DNA of 64,000 nt from Neobacillus sp. PS3-34 (GCF_030915465.1 NZ_CP133267.1:1649001-1713000), one strand, 5' to 3'; shown: positions 27,137 to 37,266, numbered from the stretch's first letter. The notes: generated by a model not told the origin, from the letters alone. A program made the numbers and translations.

Positions 27137-27999
27137 TTATGTGCGCGCCGAGATAAATTGGCTGATTGCTGAAAAATCGGCATCTGCCAGTCCATTTTGC
27201 TTTGCCTGTGCATAGATTTCCTTAGTGAGGTTGGCAATCGGCATGGCAACACCATTTTCATAGGCCGCCTGTGAAACAAGATGAAGATCCTTTTGCATAT
27301 GCTCAAGCGGGAATTCCGCCGAAAACTCTCTGTTAAGGATTTTATCCTTTTTGCCTTTCAGGAATGGGGCAGTTGTCGCTCCGTTAAGGAGAGTATTTAC
27401 CACCTTTTCCTGATCCAGACCCATCGCTTCTCCAAGTGCGATTGCCTCGGAAAAGACAGCCATTGTTTGGGCAAGCATTAAATTAATAACCAGCTTCATG
27501 GATGATCCCATGCCATTTTCACCCTGAAAGGCAATCTGACTTCCCATTGCTTCAAGCATTGGCGTGATTTCCTCTAGATTCGCTTTTTCTCCTCCGACTA
27601 AAAAGATCAGCTCTCCCTTTTCTGCAGGTATTTTTGATCCAGAAACCGGTGCATCCATAAAGCGGATGCCTTTTGAGGCTGCTTCCTTTGCCATTCGCCT
27701 TGAAAAGGATGGGTCTACTGTGCTCGAATCGACCCACAGCTTTCCCTTAGAAAGTCCGTTTAGCAGACCGTCTTCTCCCAAGGCTGTCTCTTCCACAACA
27801 GCAGGATTGGCAAGCATAGTAAAAACGATGTCTGATTTCCTGGCTGCTTCAGCCGGAGTATCGGCCAAACTGCCCCTTTTTCAAGCAAGGCTTCCGCCTT
27901 GTCCTTTGTACGGTTATGGACAATTAATTCAAATCCCTTATCAAGAAGGTTTTCCGCCATACGGCTGCCCATAATGCCTAATCCGATAAAGCCGATCAT
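27137..27999 (-). CDS. 3-hydroxyisobutyrate dehydrogenase-family oxidoreductase, frameshifted as sequenced
   Basis: The repaired 287-residue protein has the family's Rossmann start MIGFIGLGIMGSRMAENL, the substrate signature FMDAPVSGSKIPAEKGEL and the catalytic lysine region GMGSSMKLVINLM. Members reduce beta-hydroxyacids such as 3-hydroxyisobutyrate or tartronate semialdehyde with NAD(P)+. No valine-degradation genes are nearby, so the substrate stays open. The frame is lost at 27867-27869 (three A beside a GGCC; four restore it). ATG 27999 has GAGGAG upstream. Confidence 0.88.
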
Positions 28000-28149
28000 T
28001 TTACCATCTCCTCAGTGAATTTCTTAAATATGTACTTATTATTTATTTTTTTGAACAGCTTTTCAAATATTACAGCTTGATCTTAGTATGCAACGATACT
28101 TCAAGGTAACACTAATCGGGATGTAATTGCGGAAGGAGACTGGATTTTA

Positions 28150-29550
28150 ATGGATAACGAACAAACGGTAAAACAAACTGTTCGGCATAAAAAAGCTGAA
28201 AACCGCGAACAGGGTCAAACATCCGGCCTTGCCTGGTGGCAGCTTTCGCTAATTGGAATCGGTTCGATTATCGGCGCTGGTTTCTTCCTCGGCACAAGCC
28301 TATCAATAAAAACAGCTGGTCCCGCTATATTAATCGATTACCTCTTCGCTGGAATAACAGCATTCTTTGTATTTAGTGCTCTCGCAGAAATGACGGTCAT
28401 GGATCCGGTAACTGGCTCATTTCGAACCTATGCGAAAAAAGCATTCGGAAATTCAATAGGCTTTATATCTGGATGGATGTATTGGCTGGCGGGGGTTCTC
28501 ATCATTTCAAGCGAGGCTGTCGCATTAGCGACCTTTACCCAATTCTGGTTTCCCCATATCCCTTTATGGATTTTCACAGTAATTTACATAGTTATCGCCT
28601 TCGGTATTAATCTTTTGGGCGTAAAAAACTTCGGCAAAATCGAATCGATTTTTGCCATCGTCAAATTGTCTACTTTAATTATCTTTATTATTTTTGGAGC
28701 CTTGCTTCTGACTCACGTCATCTCTCCTCATTCCGTTTCATTAAACGAAAAAAGTGTATTTAAGCATTTTGTCCCGACTGGAATTAAAGGGATGTGGTCT
28801 GCCTTAATCTTTGTTTTTTTCTCATTTGGCGGGATTGAAGTTATTGGAATTGCCTCATCCGAATTAAAAAATAAAAAGGATGTGCCGAAAGCGGGCATTG
28901 GGATGCTGATTGCGCTGGTCAGTGTCTACATCCTTTCGATTTACTTCGCCCTGTACATGGTAACCTGGAACAAAATCGATGAATCACAAAGTCCGTTCGT
29001 AACCGCGTTGGCATCCTTTAATCTGCCTTACATGGATTCCATATTTAATATTATTATTATAAGTGCTGCTTTTTCGACCATGGTTGGCGCTCTGTTTTCG
29101 GTAACAAACATCCTGATTTCACTAGCTGAAGATGGCGCTGCCCCGAAATCCCTAGCTACAAAAAACCATAGGGGAATCGCAGTACGTTCCCTGTACTTAA
29201 CCGGATTCGCTGTTGCCGCTTCTCTTATATTTTCTTTCATCCTTCCAGGAAAGCTATATGAGTACATAACGACTGCGGCAGGCGTAATGCTTATTTTAAA
29301 CTGGACCATCATCCTCTCTTCACAAATAAAACTGCGTCCGAATTACAAACAGAATGGGGCGACCTTCAAAATGGCTGGATTCCCATTTACTTCCTACATG
29401 GGAATAGCTTTTATTCTTGTGGCCGTCTCTGGAGCGATGCTGCATGCCACCCAAAGGATGGGCGTTTTAATTAGTTTAGGGTTAATTATCATTATAGGAT
29501 TTACCTACCAAATCATCTTTAGATCCAAACATATCCCACAAAAAAATTGA
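28150..29550 (+). CDS. APC-family amino acid permease
   Basis: The 466-residue protein has 12 membrane helices. It starts with a hydrophilic tail and then WWQLSLIGIGSIIGAGFFLGTSLSI, the helix-1 signature of AAT-type amino acid permeases (LysP/AnsP/GabP relatives). The segment FFSFGGIEVIGIASSELKNKKDVPKA matches the conserved helix-6 region. GGAAGGAG precedes ATG 28150. Its substrate is not readable from sequence. It stands alone and runs convergently to the chemoreceptor gene, with a shared terminator hairpin at 29558. Confidence 0.85.
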   Translation: MDNEQTVKQTVRHKKAENREQGQTSGLAWWQLSLIGIGSIIGAGFFLGTSLSIKTAGPAILIDYLFAGITAFFVFSALAEMTVMDPVTGSFRTYAKKAFGNSIGFISGWMYWLAGVLIISSEAVALATFTQFWFPHIPLWIFTVIYIVIAFGINLLGVKNFGKIESIFAIVKLSTLIIFIIFGALLLTHVISPHSVSLNEKSVFKHFVPTGIKGMWSALIFVFFSFGGIEVIGIASSELKNKKDVPKAGIGMLIALVSVYILSIYFALYMVTWNKIDESQSPFVTALASFNLPYMDSIFNIIIISAAFSTMVGALFSVTNILISLAEDGAAPKSLATKNHRGIAVRSLYLTGFAVAASLIFSFILPGKLYEYITTAAGVMLILNWTIILSSQIKLRPNYKQNGATFKMAGFPFTSYMGIAFILVAVSGAMLHATQRMGVLISLGLIIIIGFTYQIIFRSKHIPQKN

Positions 29551-29555
29551 AATAA

Positions 29556-29584
29556 TAAGCCAGCCGGGATATCCAGCTGGCTGA
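29556..29584. terminator. Shared terminator between permease and chemoreceptor genes
   Basis: AGCCAGC and GCTGGCT form the stem. The minus-strand exit leads into a T-rich tract, so it mainly serves the chemoreceptor gene; on the plus strand it follows the permease stop by a few bases. Confidence 0.6.
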
Positions 29585-29594
29585 AAGGCATTAG

Positions 29595-31669
29595 TTATTC
29601 TTTTATACGGAATTCTGCAACAGCATGTTTTAACTCCCCAATCATGTCTGTTAACTGGGTTGTATATTGAGCAACTTCACTGGATGAGGCGCATGCTCTT
29701 CCATTGCTGCTGCGATTTCTTCAGAGGAGGCAGTCGTTTGCTGTGAAACAGCAGAGACTTCCTCAATCATTCTCACAACCGTTTCTTTTTGCACTTGAAT
29801 CATGCTGATAGAAGCAGTCTCTTCCTCAACTGATTGCATCATTTTATTTAAAGATGCTGTCATTTGGTTAATCGACGTGCTAACTGTGGTAACTGCTCCC
29901 TTTTGCTCAAAGCTGATCTGGTTTGTTTCCGCCATTACATTTACTAATTCCTTAGTATCTTTCAGAACACTATTGATGATTACCTGAATATCATTTGCAG
30001 CCTTTTTTGATTCTTCGGCAAGATTGCGGACTTCATTCGCCACAACCGAAAAGCCTTTTCCATGCTCTCCAGCTCTTGCAGCCTCGATTGAAGCATTTAA
30101 TGATAAAAGATTCGTTTGTTCGGCAATCTGAGAAATAGCGTAAGAAACTTTTGAAATTGATTTTGATTTATCATCAAGCTGTGAAATCATTCCGGTTACC
30201 TGATCAAAGGCAGCTTCAAGCTTACGATACGATTCTTCCAAATTATCAACCTGTTCATTTCCCATTTTGATTTGGGAAGCAGCATCCCCCACTACTAGCT
30301 CAATCGAGGCAGATTGTTTAATTAATTCTTCAATCTCACTGCTTAATTCATGAACTGCATTAGAACCTCTCTCTATTTCCTCTGACTGATTGCCCGCTCC
30401 TGCGGCTATTTCTTCAATCGATCGGGAGACTTCAGAGATGGCCGCACTATTTTCGTTAGCAATCACCTTTAATCCGCTCGTAGCTTGATTGACAGATTTG
30501 ACGTTATCATCCACTTTTTGAATGAGCCTTCTAATATTACCCAACATATCATTATAGCTTTTAGCAAGATCCCCCATTTCATCGTTGGAGGGGACATTCA
30601 TTTCTGTGACAAGGTCTCCCTCTGAAGTTTTCTTCAGAACCGATTGGAATCCAGCAATCATCTTTTTCAATTTTTCAGCAAGAAGGACTGCTATAACGGC
30701 TCCTAACAGTAACCCAATTAAAATGGAGAAAATGCCTGTGTTTCGTATTTGGTTCATTTTCTCTGCAAAAATTTCATTTGGCTTAAATGATAACACTTTC
30801 CAGTTCAGGCTTGGGATTGTTGTAATTTGACCTGAATAATCCTTTCCCTGCCACGAAAAGCTTTGGGACCTACTATTTGAATTTTTATATATTCCTTCCA
30901 CCCATCCGAATTTCGATTTGAATGTTTTGGCATTTGATAAAAGATCCGTAACACCCTCTACAGAACCACTTTTGACTGGATTCATATTCTTTCCGTCAGT
31001 ATTTTTCATAAAGGAGCTGACAATAAATCCTTGTGCATCAAGTATAACCAGCTTGCTATTTGATTCGTTTTCGATGTTTTGACGAGCTGCTCCAATGGAA
31101 GATAAATCGATATCATAACCGACAGCGCCTACCATTTTTCCATCAGAAAGCACTGGTGTCACCACAGAGGTCATAATTTTATTCGAAACTGTATCTTTAT
31201 AAACATCCATCCATATAGTTTTCGTTTTTTTTGTTAAATCTTTATAAGTTCTTGTTTCCCGGACATCCTTGTTGAATTCTACATAGGGTGAAATATGAAG
31301 CTTACCCGTATGAAAGTCCATGAAATAAACGGAAATGAGCGTTTTATTGTTTTTTTGCAGTGCTTCAATCGACTTATCAATCAATGGCATGGAATTAGCC
31401 GTTTTCATATTGGCAGCTGTTAGCTCAGCCAGCTGTTCAAGGGAATTCTCATAGTTTTTCAGATTAAGATCAACCTGCGCAGCTGCATTCCGTGCATTTT
31501 CTTTATTAGCAGAGGTGTTGTCCTTTTGCAAGATCCCGCTTACAGTGTAATGCGTAAAAAGCACTGTTCCAACGAGCGCAATTAGAATCGATGTGCAAAT
31601 GAGGAAGATCCATTTTACACGAATAGATAGCCTCTTTTTTTTGTGACTTGTCCATGATGTATTGGCCAT
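29595..31669 (-). CDS. Methyl-accepting chemotaxis protein with dCache-type sensor, frameshifted near the C-terminus
   Basis: The repaired 691-residue receptor has a first membrane helix (about 18-38), an extracytoplasmic dCache-like domain (about 40-310), a second helix (about 312-335), a HAMP domain and a long coiled-coil signalling domain. The hairpin tip [41 protein letters not shown] is intact and binds CheA/CheW. The frame is lost at about 29690-29697; the other frame continues [23 protein letters not shown] to a stop at 29595. AGAGGG precedes ATG 31669. The ligand is unknown; dCache receptors often bind amino acids or carboxylates. Confidence 0.9.
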
Positions 31670-31821
31670 TTAATTTACCCTCTCTTCTTTGGATGAATAT
31701 CTAATTTCCCCTTCATTATTTCTTAAAAGAAATACTTCTACCTTCTTATCGGTCTTAACCACTATATATTTATGAAACTAAGATAAGTTGTACAGTTTTG
31801 ATAGTTCAAACTTTTCGAAAT

Positions 31822-31853
31822 AAAAAAAGACAACCCAATCACTCAGGTTGTCT
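31822..31853 (-). terminator. Terminator of the ABC exporter operon
   Basis: AGACAACC (31828-31835) pairs with GGTTGTCT (31846-31853), followed on the minus strand by a T7 tract. It overlaps the end of the second exporter gene. Confidence 0.85.
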
Positions 31854-33666
31854 TCGCACCACTATTAAGCTCATAATAAAAACCTTTTTCTTTCAGCAAT
31901 GATTCGTGGGTGCCTTTTTCAATCAGCCTGCCGCTGTGGAGAACAAGGATTTGATCCGCATGGCGTATCGTATTGAGACGGTGTGCAATGATAAAACTTG
32001 TTCTTCCTTCCATTAGTACCTTTAAGGCTTCCTGGATTTTCAATTCGGTAATTGTATCAATGCTGCTGGTTGCTTCATCCAGAATTAAGATGGATGGATC
32101 AACCAACAGGGCTCTGGAAATCGAGAGCAGCTGCTTCTGGCCCTGACTGATTCCGTTTCCATCCTGTTTCAGGATCGTTTGATAACCATCAGGAAGGTTT
32201 TTTATAAAGGAATCAGCATTGGCGAGCTTTGCAGCTTCCTCCACTTCTTCGTCTGTTGCCTCAAGCCTGCCATATCGGATGTTTTCCATGATTGTGCCTT
32301 CAAACAAAAAGGAATCCTGCAGAACAAAGCCCATTTTTCTTCTAAGGCTCGCCCTTTTTATTTTTGTCGATTGGATACCGTCAAAATAAATGGCTCCTTC
32401 ATCGGGATCGTAAAACCGGGTGAGCAGGTTCATCACCGTCGATTTCCCTGCGCCCGTAGGGCAGACAAGAGCAACCGTCTGTCCAGGTGAAACCTGAAAG
32501 GACAGCCCGGATACTGTATCTCCGCCCTTTTCGTATGAGAAGGACACATCCTTGAATTCAACTTTTCCATCGAGATGATCTATCTCCATCGCTTCTGCTT
32601 CGTCCTTCGATTCTTCTTTTTCATCAAGAATCTCAAAAACCCTTTCAGCACCTGCTACGGCAGACAAAAGTGTATTAAATTGGTTCGCCAAGTCATTTAA
32701 TGGCCTGGTGAACTGACGGGAATATTCAGTGAAAACAATAATCGTCCCAATGGTGATCATGCCTTTAAGAGCAAAGATACCGCCAACTCCTGCAATAATA
32801 GTAAAGCTTAAATTATTTAAAACGTTCATCAGTTTAGGAATAAAACCGGAATAAGTTTGTGCCCAAAAGCCTGATTGACGCAGTCTTTCATTTTTTACAA
32901 GAAACTCAGAAATCACCTTTTGTTCCTGCGAAAACGTCTTAACGATCCGCTGCCCAGAAATGGTTTCCTCGATAAAACCATTTATGTCGCCGAGATTTTG
33001 CTGCTGCTGCTTAAAAAGGAATCCAGTTCGATTAGTAATCCACTTCATTCCCATAAACATGATCGGAACAATGATCATTGTAATTACAGTAAGGAGAGGA
33101 CTGAGCCAAAGCATCACCGCTACCGTGCCCACCAGTGTAAGCCCGCTGGATAACACTTGAATAACGGAGCTATTCAATGTCGAACTGACATTTTCCATAT
33201 CATTTGTTACACGGCTCATCAACTCGCCATGCTGGCGCTTGTCAAAAAAAGAAATCGGAAGCCCATGCAGATGCTCGAACATTTGATTTCTTATTTTTCG
33301 CACCGTATTCTGCGCAATCCCAATCATCCAGTAGCTCTGCAGAAAAGACGACAGCGAGTACAGCAGATAAATGACTCCGAGCCAGATTAATAATGATAAA
33401 AGGCCGTTAGTTTGTTTCGTTACAATATAATGGTCAACTGCCCTGCCTATTATAACTGGAGCCAATAAACTAAGCCCCGAGCTGAGTACCACCATACCCA
33501 CAACAAGAAAAAGCATGCTTCTTTTTTCGGATAAATAAATCCACAGCTTTTTCAGTGTTTCCTGCCAATTTTTTGCTTTAACTTTCTTTTTTCCGGAACC
33601 CTTTTTCTCTTTTATTCCAAAAATGGGCCGTTTATATTGAAATGGCTTAATTAACTCCCTGTACAT
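31843..33666 (-). CDS. ABC exporter half-transporter, catalytically competent subunit
   Basis: The 607-residue subunit has six membrane helices (about 60-360) and a nucleotide-binding domain. Its Walker B reads ILILDEATSSID with the catalytic Glu, but its signature is ISQGQ in place of LSGGQ, and Walker A is CPTGAGKST with Cys at the usual first Gly. Paired with the upstream gene this is the asymmetric arrangement of heterodimeric multidrug exporters (BmrCD/LmrCD type). ATG 33666 is chosen because AGAGGAG precedes it; it overlaps the first gene by 20 bases. An in-frame start at 33768 would read through the upstream gene and lacks a site. Confidence 0.9.
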   Translation of the reverse strand: MYRELIKPFQYKRPIFGIKEKKGSGKKKVKAKNWQETLKKLWIYLSEKRSMLFLVVGMVVLSSGLSLLAPVIIGRAVDHYIVTKQTNGLLSLLIWLGVIYLLYSLSSFLQSYWMIGIAQNTVRKIRNQMFEHLHGLPISFFDKRQHGELMSRVTNDMENVSSTLNSSVIQVLSSGLTLVGTVAVMLWLSPLLTVITMIIVPIMFMGMKWITNRTGFLFKQQQQNLGDINGFIEETISGQRIVKTFSQEQKVISEFLVKNERLRQSGFWAQTYSGFIPKLMNVLNNLSFTIIAGVGGIFALKGMITIGTIIVFTEYSRQFTRPLNDLANQFNTLLSAVAGAERVFEILDEKEESKDEAEAMEIDHLDGKVEFKDVSFSYEKGGDTVSGLSFQVSPGQTVALVCPTGAGKSTVMNLLTRFYDPDEGAIYFDGIQSTKIKRASLRRKMGFVLQDSFLFEGTIMENIRYGRLEATDEEVEEAAKLANADSFIKNLPDGYQTILKQDGNGISQGQKQLLSISRALLVDPSILILDEATSSIDTITELKIQEALKVLMEGRTSFIIAHRLNTIRHADQILVLHSGRLIEKGTHESLLKEKGFYYELNSGAKTT

Positions 33667-35389
33667 ATTGTCTCTTCTCCTCTTCAAATTGAGTCTCGAA
33701 GATTTTTTTATAAAGCGGGGAATTTTCCAAAAGATAATCATGGCTTCCCTGCTCCTTAAGCTCCCCATCCTCTAAAAGCAAAATTGAATCCGCCTTCATA
33801 GCTGTTGTTATTTTTTGAGTGATAAGGAAGGTAGTACAAGCATACTTGCTCAAAGCTTCAAGGAGAAGACCCTCAGTCTTTAAATCAAGTGCACTCGTGC
33901 TGTCATCCAAAAGCAGTATACCTGGTTTTCTGACGAGTGCACGGGCGATGGAAATCCGCTGCTTTTGTCCTCCGGAAAGATTGACTCCCTTTTGGCCGAT
34001 CCTTGTGTCATAGCCTTGAGGAAAGGACATGATGGTTTCATGGATTTGAGCATTTTTCGCTGCCTCCATTATCTCCTCCAGCGTAGCATCCTCCTTGCCC
34101 CAGGCAATATTTTCAGCTATCGTTCCTGTAAACAATAATGACTCCTGAGGCACAAAGCCAATTTCCTTCCGAAGAGATTCGATTTTCATCGTCCGGATAT
34201 TGTGTCCATCAATTAAAACCTCGCCCCGATCAACATCATATAAACGGGGGATTAGCTGAAATAAGGATGTTTTTCCGGAACCAGTTGCACCCAATATGGC
34301 AATAGTCGAACTGCCTTCTGCTTTAAAATTAATATCCTTTAATACAGGAGCTGATGTTTCAGGGTACTGAAAGGATACATTCCGGAATTCAACGTGCCCT
34401 TCTTTTATATGAAGTGCGGCGTCCGCATCCGAAGAGTTCAACAAATCTACTTCCGTGTTCAAAACATCTACAATTCGCTGTCCTGATGCCTTGAATCTCG
34501 AAAAGACCATTAAAATCATCGATACAATCGTCAACGCAGCTGTAATTCTTGTTCCATAATTGACAATCGCAACGACTCCGCCGACCTTTACTCCTCCCGT
34601 TTTCACTTCATCGCCGCCAAACCATAGAACGGCTAGAATCGCGATATTCATGACCATCATAAGAACGGGGGAGGTGAATTCAATTAACCTTAATGCAGAA
34701 GCAGTCCGGTCCTTGAGCTTTTCATTCACTTTTTTAAATCGGGACACTTCGTAGCTTCCCCTGATATATGCTTTTATCAGTCTCATCCCTGTGAGATTTT
34801 CCCGGATGACATTATTCACAGCATCAAGATTATCTTGAGTGGTTCGAAAAAGTAATATCGCCCTCTTCATAGCCCATACAAGGAAAACGACTAGAAATGG
34901 GACGGCTCCTGATAAAATAAGACCAAGCTTCAAATCAACCGAAAGTGCTAGGAACAAGCCCCCGATAATTAACAGTGGTGCTCTCAGCATGATTCTAAGG
35001 CTCATAAAAACTGTATTTTGTATTTGGGTTACATCATTCGTCATTCTCGTTACGAGTGAAGACGTCGAGAACCGGTTAAAATTCGCAAACGAAAACGCCT
35101 GTACTTTTTCCATTAATGCTTTTCTCACATCGAATCCAAAGCTCTGGCTTGAATGTGACGCAAAAAATGAATTTGTAACACCTGAAAAGAAAGATATGAG
35201 CGATAGTCCAACCATAAGCCCTCCGAGCATCACTACTTCATTTAAGTCCTTCTTTATAACGCCTTCATCAATAATTCTTGCCATCAACAAAGGCTGCCAA
35301 AGTTCTACTGCTAATTCTACCAACATCAAAAAGAGCGCAACTGCCATCGTTAAACGGTACGGTTTTAAAAAGGAAAACACCTTCTGCAC
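33647..35389 (-). CDS. ABC exporter half-transporter, degenerate-site subunit
   Basis: The 580-residue subunit has six membrane helices (about 15-300) and an ATP-binding domain with Walker A GATGSGKTS and a canonical signature LSGGQKQR. The residue after Walker B is Asp (ILLLDDSTSALD) instead of Glu, so its own ATP site should hydrolyse poorly. Together with the downstream subunit this gives one consensus and one degenerate ATP site. The start is GTG 35389, with AGGTGG 7 bases upstream. The substrate is probably a drug or lipid; nothing in the neighbourhood narrows it. Confidence 0.9.
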   Translation of the reverse strand: MQKVFSFLKPYRLTMAVALFLMLVELAVELWQPLLMARIIDEGVIKKDLNEVVMLGGLMVGLSLISFFSGVTNSFFASHSSQSFGFDVRKALMEKVQAFSFANFNRFSTSSLVTRMTNDVTQIQNTVFMSLRIMLRAPLLIIGGLFLALSVDLKLGLILSGAVPFLVVFLVWAMKRAILLFRTTQDNLDAVNNVIRENLTGMRLIKAYIRGSYEVSRFKKVNEKLKDRTASALRLIEFTSPVLMMVMNIAILAVLWFGGDEVKTGGVKVGGVVAIVNYGTRITAALTIVSMILMVFSRFKASGQRIVDVLNTEVDLLNSSDADAALHIKEGHVEFRNVSFQYPETSAPVLKDINFKAEGSSTIAILGATGSGKTSLFQLIPRLYDVDRGEVLIDGHNIRTMKIESLRKEIGFVPQESLLFTGTIAENIAWGKEDATLEEIMEAAKNAQIHETIMSFPQGYDTRIGQKGVNLSGGQKQRISIARALVRKPGILLLDDSTSALDLKTEGLLLEALSKYACTTFLITQKITTAMKADSILLLEDGELKEQGSHDYLLENSPLYKKIFETQFEEEKRQYVQGVN

Positions 35390-35587
35390 TTATTTCCACC
35401 TGCCATCAAAAATTGTTTCGTAAACCTAAATATATGTATTATTATAATAGCTCTTTTTTCACACTTTTGCTATTCAGAATTTTGAAAAATAAGATTAATG
35501 TTGAAAATTGGGTCATAAAAAATACAATACGGATAAAAATGACTCTCGTAAATGTAGACAAATATATTTACATCCCATTTACACCTA

Positions 35588-35622
35588 CCTTTTAATTGTC
35601 TATATCATTGACAATTAAAAGG
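35588..35622. promoter_or_regulatory. 13-bp inverted repeat overlapping the -35 box (putative operator)
   Basis: CCTTTTAATTGTC (35588-35600) and GACAATTAAAAGG (35610-35622) are perfect complements around a 9-base spacer. The right arm contains most of the TTGACA -35 box of the following promoter, the expected geometry for a dimeric repressor. It lies about 200 bases upstream of the divergent ABC exporter operon, which it might also control. Confidence 0.65.
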
Positions 35623-35636
35623 AAAAAGAATATAAT
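35608..35636 (+). promoter_or_regulatory. Perfect consensus sigma-A promoter
   Basis: TTGACA (35608-35613), exactly 17 bases, then TATAAT (35631-35636). This is the only fully consensus promoter I saw in the window and no protein gene follows it on this strand. Confidence 0.85.
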
Positions 35637-35642
35637 AAGACT

Positions 35643-35978
35643 TTGAAGTAACTTGGAACATATAGTGAATAATTAAAATTGGCATTCTGCTTACAGTTTT
35701 TCAGATAGACTTATTCACACTGGATCGGCTTCGGAGCCGTTAGGATGTAAGAGAGGTAGGGCTTACGTCGTTTAGGTTAAAAACGATCAGGTGGAATTTT
35801 TACCGCGGCATATACTATGATAAAAATTCATATATTACACTTGTTAAGTTGCAAGTTACTTAGAAAAGCGCAAGCGCCCTAAGGTGGTAGCGCTGAAAAA
35901 TAAAATTCTCCGTACTACTGACTCGAGAAACTGTACTGGAGACAAACACAAAAGCGGGCTATGCTGAACCCGCTTTTT
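35643..35978 (+). ncRNA. Candidate non-coding RNA, about 335 nt
   Basis: The transcript would run from the perfect promoter to the hairpin AAAGCGGG/CCCGCTTT with a T5 tail at 35951-35977. All three frames are closed by frequent stops and no start has a ribosome binding site. Visible local hairpins include CGGCT-TCGG-AGCCG, GTAAG/CTTAC and CGTTT/AAACG in 35725-35800. The 3' part includes a short fragment of the interspersed repeat (AAAAGCGCAAGCGCC at about 35862). It does not match 6S, tmRNA, RNase P, SRP RNA or any riboswitch I know. The remaining gap 35390-35587 is AT-rich and probably holds the exporter promoter. Confidence 0.6.
35950..35978 (+). terminator. Terminator of the candidate ncRNA
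   Basis: AAAGCGGG (35951-35958) pairs with CCCGCTTT (35969-35976) and is followed by Ts. Confidence 0.8.
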
Positions 35979-36028
35979 CCAATTCTAAAAGCTATTTAAT
36001 TTTTAAGGAATGAAAAGATTTTCACTAT

Positions 36029-36066
36029 ATAAAAGGCAGAAGGGTTTCTCACCCCTCTGCCTTTTT
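36029..36066. terminator. Terminator of the stress-protein gene
   Basis: AAAAGGCAGAAGGG pairs with CCCCTCTGCCTTTT with a small bulge. The minus-strand exit is T-rich and follows the stop at 36081. Confidence 0.8.
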
Positions 36067-36080
36067 ATTACTTTTTCTAT

Positions 36081-36997
36081 TTATCTGCGCTTATATTTAT
36101 CGTCTGACGCATTACCATATCCACCATCAAATGGTTCATTTGTGATAGCCGAATTTCCAAGTTCGGAGTTTGCCGGCGGAGTGTTGGATAATGACGGATC
36201 TGTACCTATCCCTGGATTATACGCTGATTCGTTATTTCCAAAGCTGGAATCTCCCATGTCTGCACCTGGGGAATTTCCGCCTGCTGTTCTTCCTGTTGGA
36301 GCAACATTACCGAGGACCGTATCTGCATCCGGAGCTGGACGGTTTACTGCTGATGTGTCGGATACTCCTGAACCGCCTACAGAAGAACCGCCTGTCATCA
36401 TTCCTCGCATACTATCCGTACTCTCGTTTCTAATATTTGTACCTGATACCTGGTTATCAAGGGTTGTCCCTCTTAAGGTTTCATCTGTATCCGAGAAAGT
36501 ACCAACTGCTCCTGCACCCAACCCGCCTGCTGTAGTTGCAGTGGTGTCATCCACAAAGGAACGCTTCCCATCTGAATCAACGAGTACAAGGATTTTTCCT
36601 GATTTAACATCGCTCTCATATCGGTCTGCTTCGTCCTCAGGAATTCCCATACCAATCAATGCACCCGCAAGACCGCCAGCGCCAGCTCCGACAGCAGCAC
36701 CAGTTAGGGTCGCTGCGATAGGACCGGCCGTAAGAATTGGCCGATTCCAGGAATGGCCAGAGCTCCAACGCCGGCTAAAAGACCAGCCAAGCCGCCTAGG
36801 ACTCCTCCTGTAGCTGCACCTGCAGCCATACCTTCCTCTGTTTTAGTACCAGTTTCTTCACTAATTAAATCAACATCGTTGCGATCCTTCGCCACAACTG
36901 AAATATCGTCACGGTCATAACCCTGTCTCTTTAAATCTTCAATCGCCTCTACAGCATCATGTCCATTATCATATACTCCAACAATTCTCTTATTCAT
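36081..36997 (-). CDS. General stress protein 17M (YflT)-domain protein with long low-complexity tail, frameshifted as sequenced
   Basis: The repaired protein has 305 residues. The N-terminal YflT/GSP17M domain reads KRIVGVYDNGHDAVEAIEDLKRQGYDRDDISVVAKD, followed by a Gly/Ala-rich hydrophobic stretch (about 57-125) typical of the family. The last 160 residues are a Gly/Ser/Asn/Pro-rich, disordered tail that normal YflT proteins lack. The frame breaks at 36739-36740, at a GGCC, where one more base restores GIGPILTAGPIAAT. ATG 36997 has AAAGGAGG upstream, and a sigma-B-like promoter precedes it, which fits a general stress role. Confidence 0.82.
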
Positions 36998-37038
36998 TAT
37001 TAATCTTCCTCCTTTAATAAGGTAGCTTCATAATATAG

Positions 37039-37062
37039 ATACCCGTTGTAGAGAACAGTAAC
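37039..37062 (-). promoter_or_regulatory. Sigma-B-like promoter of the stress protein gene
   Basis: On the minus strand GTTACT (37057-37062), a 12-base spacer and a perfect GGGTAT -10 box (37039-37044) match the sigma-B pattern GTTTAA-N12-14-GGGTAT, with a weak -35. Confidence 0.55.
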
Positions 37063-37233
37063 CCTTTTTTATACATAAAATTTTAAAAATAGCAAGTTAT
37101 TTTTTAAACAAGAAAGATTTTCCTTAAAATGAAATAATTATAGGTGTTTTCACCCCTTACACATTTTAGAGTTACTTATAGGAGAAGTTTTTTAGTATGA
37201 TCTTTACATTAACTTATTAAATTTAATTTCACT

Positions 37234-37266
37234 CCTGGTTTTCTAATGGAAACCAGGCTTTTTTCA
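37234..37266 (+). terminator. Orphan terminator upstream of the OPT promoter
   Basis: CCTGGTTTT (37234-37242) pairs with GAAACCAGG (37249-37257), followed by CTTTTTTC. It lies before the OPT promoter, so it cannot attenuate that gene and may end a small transcript starting near 37100-37180. Confidence 0.7.

Noticed and set aside
35788..35815. AGGTGG...ACCGCGG resembling a T-box bulge in the candidate ncRNA
   Set aside because: The core is split by extra bases, no stem I or specifier elements precede it, no competing terminator follows closely and no gene is downstream.
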